NCBI RefSeq assembly: GCF_016909125.1
Contig: NZ_JAFBFD010000030.1
Coordinates: 1-41,896 of the forward strand
Reading direction: 5' to 3'
DNA length: 41,896 nucleotides
Source of the DNA: Enterococcus lemanii
GTDB taxonomy: Bacteria; Bacillota; Bacilli; Lactobacillales; Enterococcaceae
This document shows, piece after piece, positions 17,895-25,151 of this stretch. Made by a program: the position numbers and the translations under genes. The notes beneath the pieces are model-generated. The model made no database searches. It saw only the letters and a program-made list of their open reading frames with translations, and was not told the origin of the DNA. Every line of letters starts with the position of its first letter. The stretch's first letter is position 1.

Positions 17895-17944
17895 AAAAGA
17901 CAAGAGCTTTCTTCTAAAATAGAGGCAAGCTTCTTGTCTTTTTC
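17895..17944 (+). terminator. rnjA terminator
   Basis: AAAGACAAGAGCTT pairs with AAGCTTCTTGTCTTT (one bulge) and runs into T5 on the plus strand, directly after the stop. Confidence 0.8.
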
Positions 17945-18033
17945 CTTCAACCTATTTTTTGTCAAAAACAATGCGTACTCGTTCTAAATTTTTAAAAGAG
18001 AAGGCTCATTTTAAAAAGTCTTGTGTCAGACAA

Positions 18034-18083
18034 AAGTAAAAACAGCTTCTATTTTTTCATTAATGAAAAAATAGAAGCTGTTT
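18034..18083 (-). terminator. Cold-shock gene terminator, a perfect palindrome
   Basis: Positions 18040-18083 are a perfect 44-base palindrome (arms start AAACAGCTTC, centre CATTAATG), followed on the minus strand by five T. It ends the cold-shock transcript and could also act on plus-strand read-through from rnjA. Confidence 0.8.
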
Positions 18084-18096
18084 GTTTTCACTTTAA

Positions 18097-18297
18097 TTAA
18101 GCTTTGTGAACGTTTGTTGCTTGAGGTCCACGATCTGAATCTTCCACGTCGAAAGTTACCGCTTGGCCTTCTTCTAAAGTTTTGAATCCTTCACCTTGGA
18201 TTGCTGAGAAGTGAACAAATACGTCGCTTCCATCTTCACGAGAGATAAAGCCAAAACCTTTCTCTGCGTTAAACCATTTTACTGTTCCGTTTTCCAT
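18097..18297 (-). CDS. Cold-shock protein (CspA family RNA chaperone)
   Basis: 66 residues, a single cold-shock domain. RNP1 is KGFGFI and RNP2 is VFVHFSAI, in the usual order after [10 protein letters not shown]. Binds single-stranded RNA and DNA and melts RNA structure. AGGAGG is seven bases before the ATG. A 117-base leader separates it from a strong promoter, as is usual for cold-shock genes. Monocistronic, between radC and rnjA. Confidence 0.95.
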   Translation of the reverse strand: MENGTVKWFNAEKGFGFISREDGSDVFVHFSAIQGEGFKTLEEGQAVTFDVEDSDRGPQATNVHKA

Positions 18298-18413
18298 GAA
18301 TATTACCTCCTAGTGCTGATGCACATTCTTTCATTGTAACCTTTGCTCGTCACCAACATAAGAGGCAAAGACAATCTTTTTACTCCTACTAGCCAAACAA
18401 AATTACATCTACT

Positions 18414-18442
18414 ATTTTACACGTAACCGTTTCATTTTGCAA
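18414..18442 (-). promoter_or_regulatory. Cold-shock gene promoter
   Basis: Minus strand: TTGCAA (18437-18442), a 17-base spacer ending in TG, and TAAAAT (18414-18419), an extended -10. It precedes a leader of roughly 110 bases. Confidence 0.75.
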
Positions 18443-18466
18443 CCTCACCTCATTCATTCTTTTACA

Positions 18467-19997
18467 TTACTGATTCCATAGACCTTCTTCTCTTAAACTA
18501 ACATAACTTGAATGGCCTATAATTAAATGATCCAATAACTCAATCCCCATCATTTCGCCACAAGCTTTTAAACGCTTCGTGAATTGACGATCATTTTCCG
18601 AAGGTTCGGGGTTTCCAGACGATAGCAATAGGTCAGGTTTTGAAAGAATCGCTACCTTTTCCCCTGCTCCATACCGTGCATGCAATTTTCACCGCACACG
18701 GCATTCCACCGTTTGCCATTGATTTCTTTTTCAATCTTATTTCAATTATGACTTTATTCGATTGCATTTTTAGTATCCGAAAAAGTCTAAGACTGATTGA
18801 TTTGAAATGCATTGACTAAACGACTTGAGGCTATTGCTCCACTTTCATTACAAAAGCTTCACCACTCACGCCTCTACTCTCACTACCACAAAAAGAAGTT
18901 ATAGATAAAACTTTTCCTCCTTAACACTTCACTGAGCGTGTACTCTCCATGTTGGTAGTTTTCCACGTTCCCTTAACTCTATCCATGTCTTAACTTAGGT
19001 GCTAACTCTTGCCTGGCGTTCGCTCCACCGCCTGTAACGGTGCATGGTACTTTCAAAACCACCATCAGTACTCGCCCACGGAACGCACTTGAATTTTCAT
19101 CAAGTCTATTCATTTCTAAATAGGTCCACTTGCAGACATTTCATTCGTTAGTTCGTCAGTGTTTGACCACATGCTCACCATATTAAGTTTTAACGACTCC
19201 CGACCTATCGGTTGTACCAACTACCTCTAGTTAGCTTTCGGTTACTAGATAAACTAGTACTACGACAACGTTCAGCCGACTTCACCGAGCTTCATACCTT
19301 ATTTTTTTACACATTCAAATAGCGCATGTCGGAGTATTAGAGTAGGCACTTCAAGGCGTTACCCTATCATTTTACCTATCGAGTTAAGAGTTCACAACTT
19401 TCTTTTAGTCTTTTGACCTTCAGATCGTGTGCGTAACCTTTTCAGTTACGAACGTGTCGCACGGTGATTATGGACGCAAATGATACGTGCGGCACTGTGA
19501 CGAACTGCTTCGCGAAAGATTTCACGAGGATGAGCAATTGATTGATTAAGGGACCCAATGAATAAAGTTTGACGATGGATAATTTCATTTTTAGTATTTA
19601 AGTAAAGGCAAATCAAGTGTTCTTGTTGGTAGTCTTTCAACTCTTCCATTAATTGAAAAGCTAAATCCATGCTCGTCCGGACTTTTCCGTACTTTGGTTG
19701 AAGCGCTTGATGAATGCGACTACCTAACTCCATCATTGCCTTTAACTCGATTGCTTTAATTTGCCCCACTCCTCGGATTGTCTGGAGCTCTTTTAAACTA
19801 GCCGATTTTAATTCATATAAACTAGGAAAAGCAGCTAATACTAACCCCGATAACTCCATCACATTATACGGTTTACTTCCAGTTCGCAACAAAATAGCTA
19901 ATAGCTCTTGATTTGATAAGGCCTGTTCGCCGTATTCAAGTAAACGTTCACGAGGTAACGAGCTTTTAGGAATTGAAAGCATTAATTTTTCACTCAA
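18467..19997 (-). CDS. radC: RadC/JAB-domain protein split by a group II intron
   Basis: Exons 19463-19997 and 18467-18621. The 5' exon codes for the helical domain (SSLPRERLLEYGEQALSNQE, LQTIRGVGQIKAIELKAM) and the start of the JAB/MPN domain (ARIICVHNH). The 3' exon resumes with SGNPEPSENDRQFTKRLKAC and ends REEGLWNQ. Joining them gives 690 bases, exactly 230 codons including the stop, and rebuilds the HNHPSG metal motif, with the Pro codon split C|CG. The start is a TTG at 19997 behind AAAGGAGG; an ATG at 19982 is the alternative. Unspliced, the protein would stop nine bases into the intron region. Cellular role of RadC is still unclear. Confidence 0.88.
18622..19462 (-). mobile_element. 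ORF-less group II intron in radC
   Basis: 841 bases. Begins GTGCGAC, the 5' consensus. Domain V is at about 18667-18700 (GCCGTGTGCGG-TGAAAA-TTGCATGCACGG). Domain VI follows, with GTAGCGAT pairing ATTGCTAT and the intron ending CTAT. EBS1 (GGTGGTT, 19057-19063) pairs with IBS1 (19463-19469), seven pairs with one wobble. EBS2 (GTGGAC, 19124-19129) pairs with IBS2 (19470-19475), six pairs. Between domain III and V there is only about 120 bases and no reverse transcriptase, so the intron needs a maturase from elsewhere. Confidence 0.9.
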
Positions 19998-20000
19998 AAA

Positions 20001-20042
20001 AAAACCTCCTTTGCATATTCTTAATTTAAGATACGCAAAGAG
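20001..20042 (-). promoter_or_regulatory. Hairpin and T-run over the radC translation start
   Basis: CTTTGC...GCAAAG with a further internal stem (CTTAA/TTAAG) lies right before radC. Its 3' arm runs into the AAAGGAGG ribosome binding site, followed by nine T leading into the TTG start. It may hide the ribosome binding site or act as a partial terminator within the folC-HAD-radC operon. Confidence 0.55.
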
Positions 20043-20047
20043 AGAAT

Positions 20048-20710
20048 TTAACTCTGTATAAAGGATAGAAGATTTAACAAACTAGGAAAAACTTGAATCG
20101 TTTTTTCTTTTAATTCAACAGAAGGGGCAATTAAGTCAGGGATCATTACGACATCAATCTTAGCACGATGAGCTGCTAACACCCCATTTTTCGAATCTTC
20201 TAAGATTAATAATTGGTTTTTTTCAATTGCTAAAAAATCGGCCGCCTTTTCAAAAAGTTCTGGATCAGGTTTCGCACGTTTCACATCTTCAACCGAAAAA
20301 ACTCTTTCAAATTCATGAACAAGTTGATTCTTTTCAAGTAAAATGTCAATTAGACGTCTTTGATTACTTGAGGCAATCACCTTTTTGATCTTTTTTTCAT
20401 TCAAATAAGCGAGTAACTCGGGGACACCTTCTTTCAGTTGCGCTTGGCCAGATTCAAAAAGTTCCACAGAACGATGAAAAGCATTGTTGATAAATGCATT
20501 AACAAATTCTTTTCCAAACGTTGAGTCATACATCTGATGGTAGTGCGCCCAAAGCTCTTCATCGCTAATGCCAATATACCGATGATAAATGCTTTCATCA
20601 TACGGAATTTGCATCTCATCAGCAATTGCTTGCGTCGCTTCGTAATACAATCGCTCCGTATCAAACAATAAGCCATCTAAATCGAAAATTACACCCTGGT
20701 ATTTTTTCAT
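20048..20710 (-). CDS. HAD-superfamily phosphatase, beta-phosphoglucomutase-like
   Basis: 220 residues, HAD subfamily IA. Motif I is FDLDGLLFDTE (residues 9-19, nucleophile Asp10), motif II is IASSN, the Lys lies in VKRAKPDPELF and motif IV is LEDSKNGVLAA. An alpha-helical cap lies between motifs I and II. It probably dephosphorylates a small phospho-metabolite; the substrate cannot be read from the sequence. It lies ten bases after folC and 50 before radC, in one operon. Confidence 0.88.
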   Translation of the reverse strand: MKKYQGVIFDLDGLLFDTERLYYEATQAIADEMQIPYDESIYHRYIGISDEELWAHYHQMYDSTFGKEFVNAFINNAFHRSVELFESGQAQLKEGVPELLAYLNEKKIKKVIASSNQRRLIDILLEKNQLVHEFERVFSVEDVKRAKPDPELFEKAADFLAIEKNQLLILEDSKNGVLAAHRAKIDVVMIPDLIAPSVELKEKTIQVFPSLLNLLSFIQS

Positions 20711-20720
20711 TTTTTTCTCC

Positions 20721-22025
20721 TTAAATACTTAATAAGAATTGACGAATCTCAGAAACAAAGTATAACGAGCCTGTGATTAAAAGCAGATCGTCCTCGGTCA
20801 TTTTTTCTAATAAATCCGCTAAACCAAATTGCCAAGAAGAGGCAACTGAAATTTTATTTGGTGCAATGGCTTGGTAGTCAGCCGCTAAGCGAATTGCCTT
20901 AGGGTTATCAAAAGTCGTGATTAAAATTTGACTTTGAGGAATCTCAGTCAAATCCTTTAACATGCTTGAAATATCTTTCGTTTCTAATGCTGAAAATAAA
21001 ACATAAATTTTACGATTAGCAAATTCTCGTTTCATGTTGTCAACTAAGCGTTTCATCGCATGATCATTGTGCGCACCATCTAAAATGATTAGTGGTTCCG
21101 TACTTATTTTCTCCATTCTTGCAGGCCAAGTTGTTTGAGCTAGACCCGTTTTAATCCACTGTTGCTGAACAATGATCCCTTTTAATTGGCAATACTTGAA
21201 AAAAAGCTCAATTGCTAATCCTGCATTTTCAACTTGATGCGCGCCTAATAGCGGTGTTTTTAAATGCTTGATTTTCCCTTGTTCGTTATAAAAATCAAAG
21301 ACTTCTCCCCAATTTGGATCAGGATGTTGATAAAACACTTGGTAATCTTTATTTAAACGGTACACTTTTGCTTGTACTTTTTGGGCGACCCCATCGATAA
21401 CTTGTTGCGCTTGCAAACTAAGATTGCCAGTAACAACTGGGATACCTGGTTTAATAATTCCTGCTTTTTGAACAGCAATTTCTTCAATGGTTGCACCTAA
21501 AATATCGGTGTGATCTAAGCCGATGGTTGTAATCGCACTTAAAATAGGCGTAATGACATTTGTCGAATCTAATAAACCACCTAGACCAACTTCAATAATT
21601 GCCACATCGACTTTATTTTGTAAGAAATAATCAAAAGCCAAAACAGTCAATAATTCAAATTCTGTAATACCACTTGTTTTTGTTTGTGCATCTAATGATT
21701 CGACAAGTGGTTGATATTTTTCAACTAAAGCAATTAGTTCTTCATCCGCAATAAAAATCCCATTAATTGCAATGCGTTCATTAAATACTTCAATGTAAGG
21801 GGAAGTATAGGTTCCTACCGTTAAACCAGCTGATTCTAACATGTTTTTTAAATAACTAACGGTCGAACCTTTTCCATTTGTTCCTGCTACGTGAATCATT
21901 TCAATTTTATTTTCAGGATGATCAACTAAGTCCAATAATGCTTCCACTCGATCTAATCCTGGTCGAATACCAAATGGCAGCCGACTATGAATCCACGCAA
22001 TCGCTTCTTCTATTGATAATTTCAT
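20721..22025 (-). CDS. folC: Folylpolyglutamate synthase / dihydrofolate synthase
   Basis: 434 residues from the ATG at 22025. Mur-ligase-fold enzyme that adds glutamates to folates. ATP loop HVAGTNGKGSTVSYLKNML, the omega-loop region FELLTVLAFDYF, VGLGGLLDSTN and ILDGAHNDHAM are visible. ATG 22025 has AGAGG eight bases upstream; the GTG at 22034 would overlap it. First gene of the folC-HAD-radC cluster. The right end of an IS605-type element lies only about 95 bases upstream. Confidence 0.94.
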   Translation of the reverse strand: MKLSIEEAIAWIHSRLPFGIRPGLDRVEALLDLVDHPENKIEMIHVAGTNGKGSTVSYLKNMLESAGLTVGTYTSPYIEVFNERIAINGIFIADEELIALVEKYQPLVESLDAQTKTSGITEFELLTVLAFDYFLQNKVDVAIIEVGLGGLLDSTNVITPILSAITTIGLDHTDILGATIEEIAVQKAGIIKPGIPVVTGNLSLQAQQVIDGVAQKVQAKVYRLNKDYQVFYQHPDPNWGEVFDFYNEQGKIKHLKTPLLGAHQVENAGLAIELFFKYCQLKGIIVQQQWIKTGLAQTTWPARMEKISTEPLIILDGAHNDHAMKRLVDNMKREFANRKIYVLFSALETKDISSMLKDLTEIPQSQILITTFDNPKAIRLAADYQAIAPNKISVASSWQFGLADLLEKMTEDDLLLITGSLYFVSEIRQFLLSI

Positions 22026-22121
22026 CTTTTTCACCTCTTTTTCATTATAGCAAACTCTTTGAACTTTTATTAGCCCTTCTCTTTTGGGAAGTAAAATATC
22101 TTTAAAAAAGCTGGCACCTAG

Positions 22122-22330
22122 TCAACGACCCACCACTTAACGTAACCGTTTGAAGTGGGGGCTTGTGTCTGTCTAAATTCGACAGGGTTTCTGCCCTTAC
22201 AGATAACCATTACACTTATTCCTACCCAGTAGTGCGAACGGTTGTTTAGACCTCCTACCTTCGTATGGTGGAATATAAGGACGGTTGACTTCGCCCCTAC
22301 CACAAGAGTGATACTCTTGTGGTAACAACA
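22122..22330 (-). ncRNA. TnpB omega RNA (reRNA), candidate
   Basis: From the tnpB 3' end to the right end the sequence has no reading frame of its own but is full of pairing, such as CCCCACTTCAAACGG with its mirrored AAGTGG, and AAGGGCAGAAACCCT. In active TnpB systems this part, overlapping the end of tnpB, is the scaffold of the guide RNA. Its 3' end should carry about 16-20 bases of flanking DNA as guide, here beginning TAGGTGCCAGC from 22120 downward. The 5' limit is approximate. Confidence 0.65.
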
Positions 22331-23424
22331 CCGATATGTTCAATTCCTTTGCGGTGTAAGTTCATGGCTGCAATACGGTCATCATTTGATTCGTACTGGC
22401 AGTTCTTACACTTAAACAGGTGTTGTTTTTTATTGCGATTTGCTTTTTCAATATGTCCACATTTCGGACACGTTTGAGACGTGTATCTAGGATCGACCGC
22501 AATTACCTTTTGTCCGTTCAGTTTTGCTTTATATTCCAAACATTGACGGAATTGGTAGAACGCCCAGGAGACAGAAACATAGCGGTTTTTCACGCGTACT
22601 TTTTCAATCGCCGAACGAACACCCGTTAAATCTTCTAAAACAAACAGCGTCCCTTTCGGGTATTTATCAACGAGTGCCTTTGTAATCTGATGGTTCACAT
22701 CAGCAACATAACGGTTTTCTCTTGAACCGATTTGTTTTAATTTTTTACGAGCAGAAGGCGTTTGACGCAATTGCAATTGTTTACGAACGGCTTTAAATTG
22801 CCCGCGTTTATGTTTAACCACGTTACCATTGTAGAACGTGGTCTTTCCCTGACTGTCATACGTCGTCGCTAGAAAATTAATACCTAAATCAATACCAACA
22901 ACATTCTTGACATCGGTGTCGTTCAGTTCTGGAAACTCTTTTGTCATCGGTATGTGCAAAAACCATTTTTGATATTTGTACACTAATTTTGCCGTGCCGA
23001 ATTTCCACGTCCCATTAAAGTATTTTTTCATGGCGGTACGTTCGTAATTCAATTTAAGGCGACCCGCTAACGTGTTTACGCTAAATTGATTTTGCGTCAG
23101 AGAATAATCTCGATTCCAAACGAGGTCGTATTCAGGAAGCTTAAACACAATGAAAGACCAGTGATGTCCGTTCGATTGCGCTGATTTATAACGCGCGATA
23201 ACGGTTTTCATTACCGATTGTGCCATCTGGCTTTTCAGCTCAAACAGACGTCTCAAATCAGCGTAATAGCGCTTGTTTAAACTTGCTTGATTCAGGTCTT
23301 TTGTCTCAAAAACATGTTTCGACAGCCAATTGCACGCCTCACGGTAAGCGTCCGTTGTGGCCTTTAGATTTTTCGCTTGGAGACTCGAAACGTAAACTTG
23401 TATTTTTGCCGTAACGGTAGACAT
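22297..23424 (-). CDS. tnpB: RNA-guided nuclease TnpB (IS605 OrfB)
   Basis: 375 residues and intact. The RuvC-like site has Asp179 (VVGIDLGINF), Glu264 (FVLEDLTG) and an Asp at 348/349 (ESNDDRIAAMNL). The zinc ribbon has Cys319, Cys322, Cys339 and Cys342 (TCPKCG, CKNC). The helix-turn-helix/wedge part fills residues 1-170. Start ATG 23424 follows GGTGAGGTG. TnpB cuts DNA that matches its omega-RNA guide next to a short target motif, which helps keep the element at its site. It shares the element with the omega-RNA region but with no tnpA. Confidence 0.93.
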   Translation of the reverse strand: MSTVTAKIQVYVSSLQAKNLKATTDAYREACNWLSKHVFETKDLNQASLNKRYYADLRRLFELKSQMAQSVMKTVIARYKSAQSNGHHWSFIVFKLPEYDLVWNRDYSLTQNQFSVNTLAGRLKLNYERTAMKKYFNGTWKFGTAKLVYKYQKWFLHIPMTKEFPELNDTDVKNVVGIDLGINFLATTYDSQGKTTFYNGNVVKHKRGQFKAVRKQLQLRQTPSARKKLKQIGSRENRYVADVNHQITKALVDKYPKGTLFVLEDLTGVRSAIEKVRVKNRYVSVSWAFYQFRQCLEYKAKLNGQKVIAVDPRYTSQTCPKCGHIEKANRNKKQHLFKCKNCQYESNDDRIAAMNLHRKGIEHIGVVTTRVSLLW

Positions 23425-23538
23425 TCACCTCACCACCTTTCACTAATGTTATTATACTATATATATCCTAGTGAAATTAAATACTTTATGTTAGAAAAAG
23501 GCATTTCAGCTATGTTCGTAGCTGACGACCATTCCTCA

Positions 23539-23581
23539 CCCACTTATCGTTGGGCTTCGCCCTGCACACGATTGAAGTGGG
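23539..23581. repeat. Left-end imperfect palindrome of the IS605-type element
   Basis: CCCACTT and AAGTGGG arms enclose a GGGC-ttc-GCCC stem. This subterminal hairpin is the kind of structure that Y1 transposases bind. Confidence 0.75.
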
Positions 23582-23612
23582 CGTATCCTTGTCGGGTTTA
23601 GATGAAATACCT

Positions 23613-23658
23613 AAAAAATGAATAAAAAGCCACAAAAGAGTGTGACTTTTTATTCATT
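23613..23658 (-). terminator. Terminator of the first surface-protein gene
   Basis: AATGAATAAAAAG / CTTTTTATTCATT with an inner CACA/TGTG stem, then a T-run on the minus strand. It lies 20 bases after the stop codon and next to the left end of the IS605-type element. Confidence 0.8.
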
Positions 23659-23678
23659 CAATTAATAGAAATTAAGCA

Positions 23679-24920
23679 CTAGTTAGCAAACCAAATGGCT
23701 AAAGAGGAGTTCGAATTTGATTCTTCACATGTTTGCCAAGTCACTGCAGCACCTTGAGATTTTAATACGCCATAAGCTTGATCATTATTTGGAACATTGC
23801 GCATAATGTTAAAGACTGTATACGTTTGACCATTAATCACAACTTGGTCCCCAATATTAATTTCCCAAACTGCTGTTCCTGCACTACTTGCCCGTTCGAA
23901 TAAATAATGCGTTGGGTCTTCTGTCCATTGATAAACATACGGTGTCCACGTTGGTACAGACCCAGTACCAGAAAAAGAACTTAAATCAAAATGATAGCCT
24001 TTAAAATTAAAGCCATCAGTCCGTTCTTCAGGAATCGCTACTGGCTCTTGAATGGTTTGATCACTTGATTGTGTTGTTTCTTGCGTTGTTTCAGTTGTAT
24101 CGGAAAAATTTGATTCTAATTTTGATACGACTTTTATTTCTTCTTTTTGTTTTTTTGGATTGGTCTTTTGTTGTGAACGATTGTCAGTTTCGTTTACTTC
24201 ATTGGTTGCTTGATAATTTAATTTTTCTTTATAATCGGCTAGTTTTTGTTCATATTCTTTTTTTGTAGTTCCAGGAACGATTTGGTCAACTAACTCTTGA
24301 AATTTTTGATAGTTTTCATTTGTTATGATTTCACTATTTTCTTGATACCACTGTTTTAATTGTTCTTTTAATTGAAGTTGTTCTTCTGCGGAATCAATCA
24401 CTTGTATACATTGTTCTTTTACTTGATTTGGCTGATTTAATTCTTGGACTGCCACTTTCAAATTTTCTAAGGTTTTTTTCGTAACATCTGATTTCAATTC
24501 AATTTTTTCATTAAACTTATTTTCTTCAAAAACATTCTCTTTAAAAAGATTTTCTAAAGCTAAGGTTACTTGAAGTAATTCTTGGTTATCTTCTAACTTA
24601 TCTAACATTTTTTGGTTTTCTTCGTTAATAGGTAAATACGCTTCTTGATCAAGTTTGTTTAGCTTTTCCGTTTTTGCAATCACTTTGTCTAAATCTTCTA
24701 GTAATTGTTTAACTTTTAAAGAAGTATTCTTAAGCGAAAAAGTAGGCTGGTTTGATCCTTCATATAATTGTGCAATGGATGATTCAATTTCCTTTTGCTC
24801 GGTAACGATTTGTTCTTTAAGACTCATTACATCGGTCGATTCCGCATGGATAAGCAAGCTCAAACTAGACCCTAAGACAATCGATAACAAAATGACATAT
24901 TTAACAATTCTTTTCATCAT
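23679..24920 (-). CDS. Secreted coiled-coil protein with C-terminal sortase-like domain (copy 1)
   Basis: 413 residues. Signal peptide at 1-26 (VKYVILLSIVLGSSLSLLIHA, cut after HAES-like sequence). Residues 35-240 are a helical, charged stalk; 241-300 a Ser/Thr/Gln-rich linker. Residues 301-413 form a compact domain (TDGFNFKGYHFDLSSFSG, HYLFERASSAG, NIGDQVVINGQTYTVF, TWQTCE). The spacing of His338 to Cys398 and the GD-x-V...YTVF pattern recall sortases, but no Arg follows the Cys, so sortase activity is doubtful. No LPxTG or other wall anchor is seen. Paralogue of the next gene. Function unknown. Confidence 0.75.
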   Translation of the reverse strand: MMKRIVKYVILLSIVLGSSLSLLIHAESTDVMSLKEQIVTEQKEIESSIAQLYEGSNQPTFSLKNTSLKVKQLLEDLDKVIAKTEKLNKLDQEAYLPINEENQKMLDKLEDNQELLQVTLALENLFKENVFEENKFNEKIELKSDVTKKTLENLKVAVQELNQPNQVKEQCIQVIDSAEEQLQLKEQLKQWYQENSEIITNENYQKFQELVDQIVPGTTKKEYEQKLADYKEKLNYQATNEVNETDNRSQQKTNPKKQKEEIKVVSKLESNFSDTTETTQETTQSSDQTIQEPVAIPEERTDGFNFKGYHFDLSSFSGTGSVPTWTPYVYQWTEDPTHYLFERASSAGTAVWEINIGDQVVINGQTYTVFNIMRNVPNNDQAYGVLKSQGAAVTWQTCEESNSNSSLAIWFAN

Positions 24921-25065
24921 AATAAAGAGCTCCTTCTTGATTTTTCTTTACTCCTTTTTTATACGCTTCTATTTTTAAATAGCCATGAAATTTTCAGAAA
25001 AATAGAATGTGAAAATAATCACTCCATCATTAAATCCAACCCTTTTGTTTTTAATCGATTCATCA

Positions 25066-25137
25066 CAAAAAAATAAATACCCTTAGGAAATCAGTGACTA
25101 GTTTGACTAGCCGCTAATTTCCTATAGGGTATTTATT
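25066..25137 (-). terminator. Terminator of the second surface-protein gene
   Basis: A long stem (AATAAATACCC / GGGTATTTATT, AGGAAAT / ATTTCCT, inner CTAG pairs) followed by seven T on the minus strand. Confidence 0.8.
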
Positions 25138-25151
25138 GATTATTTTTTATT

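Larger units (their letters stand above)
22121..23600 (-). mobile_element. IS200/IS605-type element with tnpB only
   Basis: On the minus strand the left end is near 23600 (AAACCCGACAAGG, then a palindrome at 23539-23581 with CCCACTT/AAGTGGG arms and an inner GGGC/GCCC stem). The right end is at about 22121 (palindrome CCCACTTC...AAGTGG, then GGGTCGTTGAC). No Y1 transposase gene lies inside, so it can move only with TnpA in trans. There is no target duplication, as expected of the family. The exact left boundary and target motif are uncertain by a few bases. Confidence 0.8.

Noticed and set aside
18467-18685. 72-residue frame starting MHARYGAGEK as a separate gene
   Set aside because: Its first 21 residues are intron domain V/VI sequence; only the part from SGNPEPS is radC exon 2.
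19446-19997. 183-residue RadC frame ending HNHRATRS as a simple truncated gene
   Set aside because: The last residues are read from the intron 5' end (GTGCGACAC); the true exon stops at 19463.
22118-22303. 61-residue frame downstream of tnpB
   Set aside because: It lies wholly in the omega-RNA and right-end region, has no protein-like features and repeats the palindromic end.
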